A DNA stretch of 64,000 nt from Paracoccus isoporae (GTDB lineage: Bacteria; Pseudomonadota; Alphaproteobacteria; Rhodobacterales; Rhodobacteraceae). Both the position numbers and the translations under genes were made by a program. The notes under the pieces were generated by a model. The model worked only from the letters and a program-made list of their open reading frames with translations, was not told the origin of the DNA and did no database searches. Positions within the stretch are counted from its first letter, which is position 1. Each line of letters opens with the position of its first letter. The stretch covers positions 1 through 64,000 of the forward strand of contig NZ_FNAH01000011.1 of assembly GCF_900101865.1 (NCBI RefSeq), given 5' to 3'. This document shows, in pieces, positions 7,932-15,632 of this stretch.

Positions 7932-8744
7932 TCACTCGGCCCGCAGGTCCGGCAAGGTGAAATCCATGAAGCGCTGCTCTTCGGCGATGGTGGCGGCATC
8001 AATCACGCCGCCCGTGCCATCGCCCACGGTTTGAATTGCTTCCAGTTGCCACATCGCCACGAGGGCGATGGCCAATTCAGCTGTCACGCGCGTGTTTAGA
8101 TCGACGCTTTGCTTGAGCTCTTCCATGTCGTCGATCAGCCCGACAAGGCGGTCTACCCGCTCGAGCGACTGGCCGGCATCTTCATAGCTGTTCTGGGCGG
8201 CGGCTGAGACGAGCGCGCCGGTTGTGGCCTGCGTCGCCACGCGGTTGGCCCCGGGATTGCCGCTCGTGGCCATTTCCGAGAGGGTGGCCTCGTCAAAGCC
8301 GAGATCGGCCAGCACCCGGTCCATCTGGGTTTCGATTTCGCCTGCGCCAGAACCGGACAGGCCCGAGAAATCCCCTGTCTTGATCGCCTCAATCGTGGCG
8401 AGGATATCCCCGAACTCCTGGTCGAGCAGGCCATTGAGTTCGTCTTCCATCTCGGTGCGGATGATCTCCGGCAGTTCGGCAAGGCGGGTGAGGGCCTCGT
8501 AGGTTCGTTGCAGCTCCGCGAGTTGGTCCGTGAGCGTGGCAAGCTGTTCGCGTAGCTGCGTCAACTGCTCGTTTTGCAGAATCTCGTCCTCGATCATCTG
8601 CCGGAGCTGCTGGATGTTTTGCGCGATGTTCTGGGTATCGACGACGGGCACGCCTTGCGCGAGGGCAGGGGATAGGGCGCCAAGATGCAGACCAACCCCA
8701 AGTGTCGTGGCCAAAGCTGTCCTCAAGAGCAGATGTCCCATCAT
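7932..8744 (-). CDS. virB5: VirB5-like pilus-associated protein
   Basis: A 270-residue exported protein with a signal peptide (about 1-30, ending S-P-A-L-A-Q). Mostly helical and glutamine/leucine-rich (coiled coil about 38-85), as in VirB5/TrbJ minor pilins. The C-terminus has the block S-V-D-L-N-T followed later by R-F-M-D-F-T-L-P. Both that block and the mature N-terminus (QGVPVVD) recur in the upstream chimera gene, so the two genes share an ancestor. It overlaps the chimera by four bases. Confidence 0.82.
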   Translation of the reverse strand: MMGHLLLRTALATTLGVGLHLGALSPALAQGVPVVDTQNIAQNIQQLRQMIEDEILQNEQLTQLREQLATLTDQLAELQRTYEALTRLAELPEIIRTEMEDELNGLLDQEFGDILATIEAIKTGDFSGLSGSGAGEIETQMDRVLADLGFDEATLSEMATSGNPGANRVATQATTGALVSAAAQNSYEDAGQSLERVDRLVGLIDDMEELKQSVDLNTRVTAELAIALVAMWQLEAIQTVGDGTGGVIDAATIAEEQRFMDFTLPDLRAE

Positions 8745-9895
8745 TCAATCTCCCTGATCGTAAAATCCATGAACGCGCCTTCGGCCATGCGGGCGCTGGC
8801 CTGGGCCAGCTCTTCGGCGGAAAGTACGCGGGTGCGGGCGGCCTGAAACCGGATGCGGGAGGCCACGAGACGCACCAGTTCGGCGCGGGCATAGGTGTTG
8901 AGTGCGACGCTCTCCTGCACGTCCTCGGTTTCGGAAATCCGTTCGACGATTTCCGCAATACGCAGGGCGGCTTGCCTGATCGCGGCGGGTGAGTTATTGC
9001 CATAAAAGGCCGCCCCATGACCCGTGAGCGAGAGGTTGGCATTGGCCAGAAGCGCGGGGTCGATCGTGCCAAGCGCTTCGATCCCGCCGATACGGGTCAA
9101 ATAGAGGTTATAGCGTTCGGGGATCACCTGGACGTAGTGCTGGGTCTCGCGAAAGGGCGGAACGCCGCCATACTCGAAAACCCGGCCAGGTCCGGCGTTA
9201 TAGGCCGCGAGGGCGTTGATGATGTTGCCATCGAATGTGTTGAGCTGGGTCGCGAGATAGCGCGCGCCGCCATGCACCTGCAGATAGGGGCTGTCATAGT
9301 ATTCTGGGTTGATGCCGAGATCGCTGGCGGTGCCCGGCATGATCTGGGTGAGGCCATAGGCGCCGACGGGAGACCGTGCACCGATGGTGAAACGGCTTTC
9401 CTGCCAGATCAGCGCTTGCAGCAGCGCGCGCCATTGGACGGGGGAGAGCCCTGCGCGGCCAACACCCGCAAAGCCGCTGGTCTCCTGGGCGACCCGGATG
9501 ATGAGCTGCTCGATGTTCTCAGACGCATCCCCGAACATCTGCGCACCGCCGGGATTGGGGTCGATGTCGGCATTGCCATAGACCGCCTCGACTGACCGGG
9601 CCGGATCCCCGCTGCCGCTTTCCAGCCCCGAGACCATAGCCGGCAAGCCCTGACCGCCGAAGCTGGTCTGGGCATCGAGGATGCGTTGCAGGGTTTCCAG
9701 CTGCTCCCGTTCGATCTCGGCAATGAGTTCGCGCACGGCGAGCTTGTCCGCCTGAACGGCCAAGTCAGCCTTGCGATCGCCAGTCTCGACGATGTCACGC
9801 GCGGTCAGCCCACTGTCATTGGTCGGCACGCCTTGAGACAAGGCGAGACCGGGCAGCAGGCAAAGTGCCAGGATATGAGGCAGGCTAGACTTCAA
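8741..9895 (-). CDS. Lytic transglycosylase (VirB1-type) embedded in a VirB5-like scaffold
   Basis: A 384-residue exported protein with a signal peptide (1-20). The centre (about 145-275) is a complete SLT-family lytic transglycosylase domain: catalytic Glu in ALIWQESRF, then GAYGLTQIMPGTA, A-L-A-A-Y-N-A-G-P-G and the R-E-T-Q-H-Y-V motif. The mature N-terminus (QGVPTND) and C-terminus (S-V-A-L-N-T ... F-M-D-F-T-I-R) match the corresponding ends of the neighbouring VirB5-like protein. A peptidoglycan-cutting enzyme thus seems to be inserted into a minor-pilin scaffold. It would open the cell wall for the channel. It overlaps the small lipoprotein gene upstream by 11 bases. Confidence 0.88.
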   Translation of the reverse strand: MKSSLPHILALCLLPGLALSQGVPTNDSGLTARDIVETGDRKADLAVQADKLAVRELIAEIEREQLETLQRILDAQTSFGGQGLPAMVSGLESGSGDPARSVEAVYGNADIDPNPGGAQMFGDASENIEQLIIRVAQETSGFAGVGRAGLSPVQWRALLQALIWQESRFTIGARSPVGAYGLTQIMPGTASDLGINPEYYDSPYLQVHGGARYLATQLNTFDGNIINALAAYNAGPGRVFEYGGVPPFRETQHYVQVIPERYNLYLTRIGGIEALGTIDPALLANANLSLTGHGAAFYGNNSPAAIRQAALRIAEIVERISETEDVQESVALNTYARAELVRLVASRIRFQAARTRVLSAEELAQASARMAEGAFMDFTIREIE

Positions 9896-10052
9896 CGTCG
9901 CCCTCCGGCGCGCCGAGCGGTGCGAAGTGGCAATCTTGGGATGTCGCTGCCGTCGAGGCGAGAAAGGAAAAGCAATTGGCCTGCGGCTCCCGATACTGTG
10001 TGCAGGAGGCCAGCGCGCCGAGCGCAGCCAAAGCGATAAGATTACGGATCAT
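9885..10052 (-). CDS. virB7: VirB7-like small outer-membrane lipoprotein
   Basis: A 55-residue protein. The signal peptide ends in the lipobox L-A-S-C, with Cys17 as the lipidation site. Two further cysteines (near 27 and 41) could form disulfides, as VirB7 does with VirB9. It starts in an ATGA overlap with the end of virB4 and ends inside the start of the transglycosylase gene, so it is translationally coupled in the operon. Size, lipobox and location fit VirB7; the family is too short for a firm sequence match. Confidence 0.75.
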   Translation of the reverse strand: MIRNLIALAALGALASCTQYREPQANCFSFLASTAATSQDCHFAPLGAPEGDVEV

Positions 10053-12424
10053 GAAAGCCTCCAAAAATCTGGGCGGTCGCGGTAATCGGCGCCAACAAGC
10101 GCTTCGCCCTTTTCCATGCCGCCAAGGATCGTGAGACTGGGCCCAAGGGCGCTCAGATCGGCATCGCCGACGATCGAGCCCTGATCGTCGCGGATCAGTG
10201 CGAGGCGGCTGTTGCTGCCCGTGTTGAGAAGGACGTCGAGCTCCTTCTCCGTGAGGTTCAGCATGGCGTAGTCCGCAGGCTGCGCGCGGATATTGGGCAG
10301 CAGGATCTGCGTCGGAACGGCTTCGACGATGGTCTTGCCGGTCCGGGTGCGCTCAAGCTGGCTGGCATATTGCGTCATCATCACGGCGACGGTGTTCTGC
10401 TTGCGCGCAGTCACGAGCCAGTTCGACAACCGTTCGGCGAAATATGCGTTGTCGAGCGCCTTCCAGGCCTCGTCGATCACGATGATGGTGGGGCGGCGGT
10501 CCTCGATCTCGCGCTCGACCCGGCGGAAAAGATAGGACAGGACCGCCATCCGTTCCTTGTCGGCCTCGCTGTCTAGAATGCCGGTCAGATCGAAGCCCAC
10601 GACATCGCCCTTGAGCGAGAACGTGTCCTCGAGGCTCTGCCCGAAGATCCAGCCGTAGCGGCCGTCTTCGGTCCACTCGAGCAGGCGCTGGTGCAGATCG
10701 CCGCCGTCATCCGTAGACACAAAAAGCGATGCGAAATCCCGCCAGTTCCGCAGGGCCGGATTGGTGGCCTGGGCATTCTGGCGCACGACCTCCTGGATGC
10801 GGTTGGTCTGCGCCGGGGTCAGGGGCTTGTCGGCGCGGTAGAGCAGGGTTGTGAGCCAATCCGAGAGCCAGGCGGTGCCGCGCGCATCGGTCTCTGTCCA
10901 GAGCGGGTTTAGACCCGTGGGCTGGCCGGCGTTCAGGGAGGCGTAGCGCCCGCCATTGGCGCGCACCGCCATCTCCATGCCAAGACGGTAATCGAAGACG
11001 AAGATCCGCGCCCCTGCGCGACGGGCCTGGGTCATCAGGAAGGCGGACAGCACCGATTTGCCCGACCCGGGTCGTCCCATGATCAGGGTATGGCCGCTGG
11101 TCGGTTCTTTGTCGGGCGAGCCCTGCTCGTGATAGGAAAACCGGTAGGCGCTCTGCTCCGGCGTGGGCAAATAAGTTACGACCCGGCCCCATGGGGTTTT
11201 CGCGGCGGGTTTGCCGAGCTGTGTCCGGTGAAAGGCCGCAAAATCCGCGAAGTTGCGATTGGTGACGGCGCTGGCACGCACGCGCTTGGGCTGGTTGCCG
11301 GGATGCTGGCTGAGGTAATGGGCCTTTGCGGCGACCCGCTCACCGATCATCTTCACGCCTTCGGTCGCGGCGGCGTTCACGATTTCGGCGCTGAGCGTCT
11401 GCAGCTCTTCGAGCGTTTCGCAGAAAAGCGTCACGACCATATGGTGTTCGCCGAAGCTTTGGCGCTTGGCCTCGAGATCATCGGCGGCGATATCGAGGGC
11501 TTCTAGGAGCGAGAGGGCCGCGTCTTGGCTGGCCTGCATCTGGCGCTTTTGCCGTTTGATGCGGCCCGCCATGAGGTTCGAATTGATCGGGGTGAAGGAA
11601 TGGGTGACGATCATGTCGACCGGTAGGTTCAGCATGTCGAACATGGTGCAGGAGGTGCCTTCCGAGTATTCCCCGATGGTGAAACTCTTGCCGTAGCGAT
11701 GCCCCACGACGCCCTCGGAAAGCTCGAAATGGTCGCCGTGAAACGTCACGCGGGTATTGGCGACGTTGAAGGACAAAAAGCCGTAGGTGTTGGCCGGGTA
11801 GAGCGGCAGCTCGGTGCCCGTGTTGAGCGCGCCCAGAAACCCCACCAATTCCCCCGATGCAGCCGACAGCAGGCGCGGTTTGAGCTCTGCGAGGCCGGAC
11901 AGGAAGACGTTCACGGCCTCGCCCAGGCGCTGCAGGCGTTTGCGGGTCTCCTCTCTCAGCCGGTCCGGCGCGCTGCGGCTGAGGAACGGCAGGAGGCTTT
12001 TCGGGGGTGGGCGGTGAATGACGGTGAGCGTCAGCGTCTTGTCGCGCAGCCCGCTGGTCTCGAGTTTCGCGCGCCAGCGCCGGTCAACCTCGCCTGCGAA
12101 GCTGTCCTCACGGATCGGGTCGAGATCAGGTTTGATGGCCTTGGAGACCTTGTGGACGTAATAGCTGAATTCCGGCCCGAGCTGCGCGACGATGCGGGCA
12201 AAGAGCGCCGTCACCTTGTCGAGATAGGCATCGTCGGTCGTGTAGCTGTTGATCCCCTCGAGCCGGATGCAGCGGAAGAGTTCGTTCACCCGGGTCCGCA
12301 CGGTCTGGTCGTCGACGAGGCTCACATAGGGCAGCATATGCGCGAGGCGGGTCTCGCGCGCATACCAGTCTGGCGTCATTGTGCGGGCATCGAGCGCAGC
12401 ATCACGGGCGTCATCACGGGGCAT
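10049..12424 (-). CDS. virB4: Type IV secretion ATPase VirB4
   Basis: A 791-residue secretion ATPase (795 or so from an upstream ATG). The N-terminal CagE/TrbE-VirB domain (about 30-400) is followed by a RecA-like ATPase domain with Walker A GRPGSGKS near residue 447 and Walker B I-I-V-I-D-E-A-W-K near 650. The start MPRDDARD is chosen because GGGGA precedes it and it overlaps virB3 by 11 bases; the ATG 15 bases upstream lacks a spaced ribosome-binding site. VirB4 dimers or hexamers sit at the inner membrane and energise pilus assembly. Confidence 0.93.
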   Translation of the reverse strand: MPRDDARDAALDARTMTPDWYARETRLAHMLPYVSLVDDQTVRTRVNELFRCIRLEGINSYTTDDAYLDKVTALFARIVAQLGPEFSYYVHKVSKAIKPDLDPIREDSFAGEVDRRWRAKLETSGLRDKTLTLTVIHRPPPKSLLPFLSRSAPDRLREETRKRLQRLGEAVNVFLSGLAELKPRLLSAASGELVGFLGALNTGTELPLYPANTYGFLSFNVANTRVTFHGDHFELSEGVVGHRYGKSFTIGEYSEGTSCTMFDMLNLPVDMIVTHSFTPINSNLMAGRIKRQKRQMQASQDAALSLLEALDIAADDLEAKRQSFGEHHMVVTLFCETLEELQTLSAEIVNAAATEGVKMIGERVAAKAHYLSQHPGNQPKRVRASAVTNRNFADFAAFHRTQLGKPAAKTPWGRVVTYLPTPEQSAYRFSYHEQGSPDKEPTSGHTLIMGRPGSGKSVLSAFLMTQARRAGARIFVFDYRLGMEMAVRANGGRYASLNAGQPTGLNPLWTETDARGTAWLSDWLTTLLYRADKPLTPAQTNRIQEVVRQNAQATNPALRNWRDFASLFVSTDDGGDLHQRLLEWTEDGRYGWIFGQSLEDTFSLKGDVVGFDLTGILDSEADKERMAVLSYLFRRVEREIEDRRPTIIVIDEAWKALDNAYFAERLSNWLVTARKQNTVAVMMTQYASQLERTRTGKTIVEAVPTQILLPNIRAQPADYAMLNLTEKELDVLLNTGSNSRLALIRDDQGSIVGDADLSALGPSLTILGGMEKGEALVGADYRDRPDFWRLS

Positions 12425-12692
12425 AGCTGTCCCCGCCATGGATGGACCTGTTGCGCGTGGGCGGTGTCTCCTGCAGGGCCGTCATCATTACGTCGATGAA
12501 ACGCGGGTCCCAATCCGCGGCCTTCCAAAGCACCGGATAGAGCAGGGCGGCGAAACCCAGCACCGCGATGTGCTGGACCCAGACGAACAAGAGCACCGAA
12601 CCGAAGAGCCAGACCATCGCATACATGATGGGCAGGCCCAGAAGCTTCGGCGGGCGCACGAGCCCAAGAAAGAGGGGCGCGCGTTCAGCCAC
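12414..12692 (-). CDS. virB3: Type IV secretion protein VirB3
   Basis: A 92-residue inner-membrane protein with two hydrophobic segments in the middle and the typical VirB3 N-terminal pattern (L-F-L-G-L-V-R-P-P). A GTG start was chosen because it overlaps the end of virB2 by eight bases and the family usually begins at this point; reading further upstream gives arginine-rich, unlikely sequence. VirB3 works with VirB4 in pilus assembly. Confidence 0.85.
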   Translation of the reverse strand: MAERAPLFLGLVRPPKLLGLPIMYAMVWLFGSVLLFVWVQHIAVLGFAALLYPVLWKAADWDPRFIDVMMTALQETPPTRNRSIHGGDSYAP

Positions 12693-13080
12693 CGGCAAAG
12701 ACCGCAGCAACGATCGTCGGGGCAGCCGCGACACCGGCGATGCCGACCAGGACCCAGAGCGCCTGGCGCAGATCAATGATGTTGAAGAACCAGCTCAGGA
12801 AAACTCCCAGAACGGCGAGCGTGGCAATGACGACCCCAAGCGGGCCGGTCAGGGCATCGACGATGCCCTGCAACAGGCTTTGGATCGGGGAGAGATCAAT
12901 GCTTTGTGCGAGGGCCGGTTCTGCGACGAGCAGGAAGAGCGCCAACGAGGCGATAAAGAGGTTTGAAACCCAACTTGTTTGGAAAATTCGGTATCGCCAA
13001 TGCACTGCCGCGCTGCGCGCTCTCGTGACATTGCCGATAAGTGTTTTGAGGAATGATTTCCAAAAAGGTTGGGACATCAT
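12685..13080 (-). CDS. virB2: Major pilin VirB2
   Basis: A 131-residue prepilin. A long N-terminal segment with a signal-type hydrophobic stretch ends near A-E-P-A-L-A-Q (about residue 59), after which the mature pilin of roughly 70 residues has two hydrophobic helices separated by a short polar loop (F-N-I-I-D-L-R-Q). This is the VirB2/TrbC layout. The long leader before cleavage is normal for the family. Its ATG overlaps the stop of the upstream transglycosylase gene (ATGA). Confidence 0.85.
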   Translation of the reverse strand: MMSQPFWKSFLKTLIGNVTRARSAAVHWRYRIFQTSWVSNLFIASLALFLLVAEPALAQSIDLSPIQSLLQGIVDALTGPLGVVIATLAVLGVFLSWFFNIIDLRQALWVLVGIAGVAAAPTIVAAVFAGG

Positions 13081-13832
13081 GAATTTGATCCTTCCAATCG
13101 GGCCACGACGGCCATGACGCGGGCCACGTGGTTCTGGGTTTCTCGGTAGGGGGGAATGCCACCGTGCTGGCGCACGACGTCCGGCCCCGCGTTGTAGGCC
13201 GCCAGCGCCAGATGCGGATCGCCGAAGCGTTCCAGCATCATCGCGAGGTAACGGGCAGAGCCGTCGAGGTTCTGTTGGGGGTCACGCGGGTCAACGCCCA
13301 GATCACGAGCCGTCGCAGGCATCAATTGACCAAGGCCAATAGCACCTGCACTTGAAATCGCATCCTGCCGGTAGGCGCTCTCAACCTCGATATTGGCCCG
13401 ATAGAGAGCCAGCCAATCCGTGACGGACAGTCCCGCGCGGCGCAAACCGGGATGGCCGGCATAACGCAGGGCTGTTGCCTCGATGCCCAAGAGAACGTCT
13501 GCGCGGGGCAGGGGTGCTGGCTGGGCGAGTGCCGCAAACCTCAGCGCGTCAGGTTTGGGCGCTGCTTCCGTCTCACCAAGGATAGCCAAACCATCGGACG
13601 CCGATCCCTGACCAACGCCGTCATTGTAGTTCTGGGCAAAACCGCTCTGAGACCGGGATGGGGTCAGAGAGCCGTCGCTATCCATGACCAGGACCATCTG
13701 TGCAGAGGCTGGGGCGGCGACCAGCCAGAGACAGACGAGGTTAGTTGCCAGTGCCCTTGTCTGATGGGGCTTTGTCTGGCGGGGCGAATTTGTGCGTACG
13801 GCTTGTCCCCGCCTCAAGCGGCAGGTCGACAT
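13077..13832 (-). CDS. virB1: VirB1-type lytic transglycosylase
   Basis: About 251 residues. A signal-type stretch (C-L-W-L-V-A-A-P-A-S-A-Q, around 35-46) precedes an SLT domain near 120-245: catalytic Glu in the N-I-E-V-E-S-A-Y context, GAIGLGQLMPATA, A-L-A-A-Y-N-A-G-P-D and P-Y-R-E-T-Q-N-H-V. It would cut peptidoglycan locally for channel assembly. The start is uncertain. The ATG given overlaps the upstream gene by about 90 bases; a TTG 15 bases later is the main alternative. This is the second SLT enzyme of the operon, next to the VirB5 chimera. Confidence 0.82.
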   Translation of the reverse strand: MSTCRLRRGQAVRTNSPRQTKPHQTRALATNLVCLWLVAAPASAQMVLVMDSDGSLTPSRSQSGFAQNYNDGVGQGSASDGLAILGETEAAPKPDALRFAALAQPAPLPRADVLLGIEATALRYAGHPGLRRAGLSVTDWLALYRANIEVESAYRQDAISSAGAIGLGQLMPATARDLGVDPRDPQQNLDGSARYLAMMLERFGDPHLALAAYNAGPDVVRQHGGIPPYRETQNHVARVMAVVARLEGSNS

Positions 13833-14121
13833 GCGCAAAGCCAAGGCCAATGAAGAATGACACCACGCCGGAGATCGTCTTGAACTCGCGGATCTTGATA
13901 TCGTTGTAGGTCGTCCGCGTGCGGGCGGTGACGAGGAGCTTTTCCACGCCCTCGTCAGAGACAACGCGCATGATCCAGACCCCGTAATAGCTGGGGCCTT
14001 TCTTATGAGCCGACTCCTGGCACAGGATTTCTGCGCTATAGCCGCTTTCCACGAGTTCGCGGAACCTGGCTTCCGTAACCACATTTGGTGCTTCGATGTC
14101 CCAGTTCATGGCCCGGCTCAC
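13741..14121 (-). CDS. Uncharacterised cytosolic protein heading the virB operon
   Basis: A 126-residue protein with no signal peptide; one weakly hydrophobic stretch (S-G-V-V-S-F-F-I-G-L-G-F, near 88) is probably core rather than membrane. The C-terminus is Lys/Pro/Asp-rich. A GTG start is used because GGAG lies five bases before it; an internal ATG 12 bases later has none. No family recognised. As first gene behind the operator-bearing promoter it may have a regulatory or coupling role, which is speculation. Confidence 0.65.
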   Translation of the reverse strand: MSRAMNWDIEAPNVVTEARFRELVESGYSAEILCQESAHKKGPSYYGVWIMRVVSDEGVEKLLVTARTRTTYNDIKIREFKTISGVVSFFIGLGFAHVDLPLEAGTSRTHKFAPPDKAPSDKGTGN

Positions 14122-14166
14122 GCTTTCTCCAATGGCGCGACCCCAGGCATTCCCACTTGAAGCCCA

Positions 14167-14195
14167 GAGTTACGATAGTATATTATCAACCGCAA
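14167..14195 (-). promoter_or_regulatory. Promoter of the virB operon with GATA-type dyad operator
   Basis: On the minus strand a TTGCGG -35 box and a weak TAACTC -10 box are 17 bases apart. The spacer holds a near-perfect palindrome (GATAGTATATTATC on the plus strand, 14174-14187). The same arrangement is found upstream of the secreted protein gene at 26.1 kb. A bound repressor would occupy the space between the two boxes. Confidence 0.55.
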
Positions 14196-14277
14196 GATGT
14201 ATTATCGTGCTTTAGCTGTAGTTTGGTCACGCAAACACTAGTCACGGCCAGTGTCTGCGATCAAGGAGATAACAGGT

Positions 14278-14571
14278 TTGAGAAACCCAAGGTTGACATG
14301 CCTGCTCCCATTGCAAGCTATGGTCCTTCTAATCTGCGTTCCCGGGCCGGTTTTGGCGGAATCCTGCTTCGCCCCGGCCCGTCCCTTCCTGCCAAGCGAT
14401 TCGCAGGCGGCGCGGGACTATGCGGACATCATCCGTGGCGATTTCGAAGATTACATTCAGGATATCCAGAGCTACTTCCGTTGCCTCGACGGTGAACGCG
14501 CCCGCGCTTTCGAGGAAGCGCGCGAAGTCAGCGAGGACTATGGCCGATTTCTACAATTGGTAGGGGATTGA
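14278..14571 (+). CDS. Small secreted protein next to virB locus, unknown function
   Basis: A 97-residue exported protein. A TTG start is preferred because AAGGAG lies nine bases upstream; a GTG 27 bases earlier and an internal ATG are alternatives. The signal peptide ends near P-G-P-V-L-A and the mature chain begins E-S-C-F. Two cysteines (C-F-A-P and Y-F-R-C) probably pair. The rest is helical and acidic (D-Y-A-D-I-I-R-G-D-F-E-D-Y). It diverges from the virB operon and shares its intergenic control region. Function unknown. Confidence 0.65.
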   Translation: MRNPRLTCLLPLQAMVLLICVPGPVLAESCFAPARPFLPSDSQAARDYADIIRGDFEDYIQDIQSYFRCLDGERARAFEEAREVSEDYGRFLQLVGD

Positions 14572-14635
14572 TGGGCAACCTCGGGAGCATCAGACTTGCA
14601 GCCCATGGAAACCAGACGCCGATAACACCCTCATA

Positions 14636-14652
14636 TATCTACTTTTTAGATA
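14636..14652 (+). promoter_or_regulatory. Dyad upstream of small XRE gene
   Basis: A perfect inverted repeat TATCTA-CTTTT-TAGATA lies 44 bases before the XRE-type regulator start in an AT-rich stretch. It is a plausible autoregulatory operator for that regulator. Its half-sites resemble, but are not the same as, the GATA/TATC halves of the virB operator. Confidence 0.4.
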
Positions 14653-14695
14653 ATAGATTTCATCCGCTAGCGACGTCACAAAAGGTATGTGACGC

Positions 14696-14953
14696 GTGGC
14701 AAAGACAATCAGAAGCAAAGGGCAAGTGGCACTCTGCCAGGCGTTGGTCGACGCGCGCATCAAAGCGGGCCTCGGCCAGAAAGACTTGGCGGATAGGCTC
14801 AGATGCCACCAATCCCTTATTGCCCGTCTTGAAAGCGGTCAGCGCCGGGTCGACGTTGTCGAACTGGTCGTTTTGGCGCGTGCCATCGGCTTTGATCCGT
14901 TCCAGCTTCTGGCGATCGTTGAAGCCGCCACGGAGCCCGACCACAGGATTTGA
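14696..14953 (+). CDS. Small XRE-family transcriptional regulator
   Basis: An 85-residue one-domain DNA-binding protein. The helix-turn-helix covers about 15-70 (G-Q-K-D-L-A-D-R-L-R-C-H-Q-S-L-I-A-R-L-E is the recognition part) and no sensor domain follows. A GTG start is used, with AAAGG ten bases before it. Position beside the virB control region makes it the best local candidate for controlling the GATA-type operators, but no direct evidence links them. Confidence 0.82.
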   Translation: MAKTIRSKGQVALCQALVDARIKAGLGQKDLADRLRCHQSLIARLESGQRRVDVVELVVLARAIGFDPFQLLAIVEAATEPDHRI

Positions 14954-15122
14954 AGCCAATGAATTGTTGAGAACACGGAAACCCATTTTCCCGGTCTGAT
15001 GATCATTCCCTCCTCGAGGACCAGTTAGCCAACATCAAAGAAGCCCGGCGCGCGGTCGTAGTGAACGCTCTGCAACCCCACGCCGCAATTCGCAGCGCCA
15101 CAGTGCAGGAAGTCAGTAAACA

Positions 15123-15350
15123 GTGAACGATGATAGGGGTGAGGGCGTCGCGATCGCCAATCTGATCGGGACCGATGGGTGCAGTGTTGTTGGTTGGGTT
15201 TATCGCTGGAGTACAGGCTCACATGCGGTGATGTGGGACGTCCAAGGGCCCCAGCCGGTATCGGAAACCCGGCCGGATATAAGTGACGAACAGAAGCAAG
15301 AAATCGACTTCGATGCGCTCATGCGGATTCGAAAAAGTGACAGTGGATAG
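15123..15350 (+). CDS. Hypothetical small protein
   Basis: A 75-residue reading frame from a GTG, with a weak AGGAAG ten bases upstream. The translation has a balanced, protein-like composition (V-V-G-W-V-Y-R-W-S-T-G) and an acidic C-terminus. I recognise no domain. It sits in an otherwise poorly coding stretch between the XRE gene and the multicopper oxidase. It could be a real orphan gene or the remnant of a larger one. Confidence 0.35.
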   Translation: MNDDRGEGVAIANLIGTDGCSVVGWVYRWSTGSHAVMWDVQGPQPVSETRPDISDEQKQEIDFDALMRIRKSDSG

Positions 15351-15632
15351 GCTTCTCAGGCAGCCGCCAGTTCATATTGATGGAAAGGGTCTGCGAGCGT
15401 ACCGGTCATTGGAGCAGATGGCAGCGAAGGTCTCGAAGGAGCCCTTTTTGACGAATGCTGCCGAGCGACTGAACGGCCGCTTCGGCGGACCCGCAGCTTA
15501 GCGAGGTGTTCTCCGTTCGGGTCTAGACATACTCCGTAATGCGTTTCAACAAGGCGACACCGGCACCTGATAGAACGCCGCAAGAAGACGTAAGCTCTTG
15601 ACGACGCCCGGTGTCGAGCGGGTGGGGTCCTG
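15351..15632. other. Non-coding spacer, possible gene debris
   Basis: Short frames on both strands are interrupted and have no convincing start sites. No terminator hairpin, inverted terminal repeat or RNA gene was recognised. It separates the virB-associated DNA from the metal-resistance block and may be a recombination scar. Confidence 0.4.

Noticed and set aside
15283..15583. Short frames on both strands between the hypothetical gene and the multicopper oxidase
   Set aside because: No start signals, no recognisable domain and mutual overlap; treated as spacer DNA.
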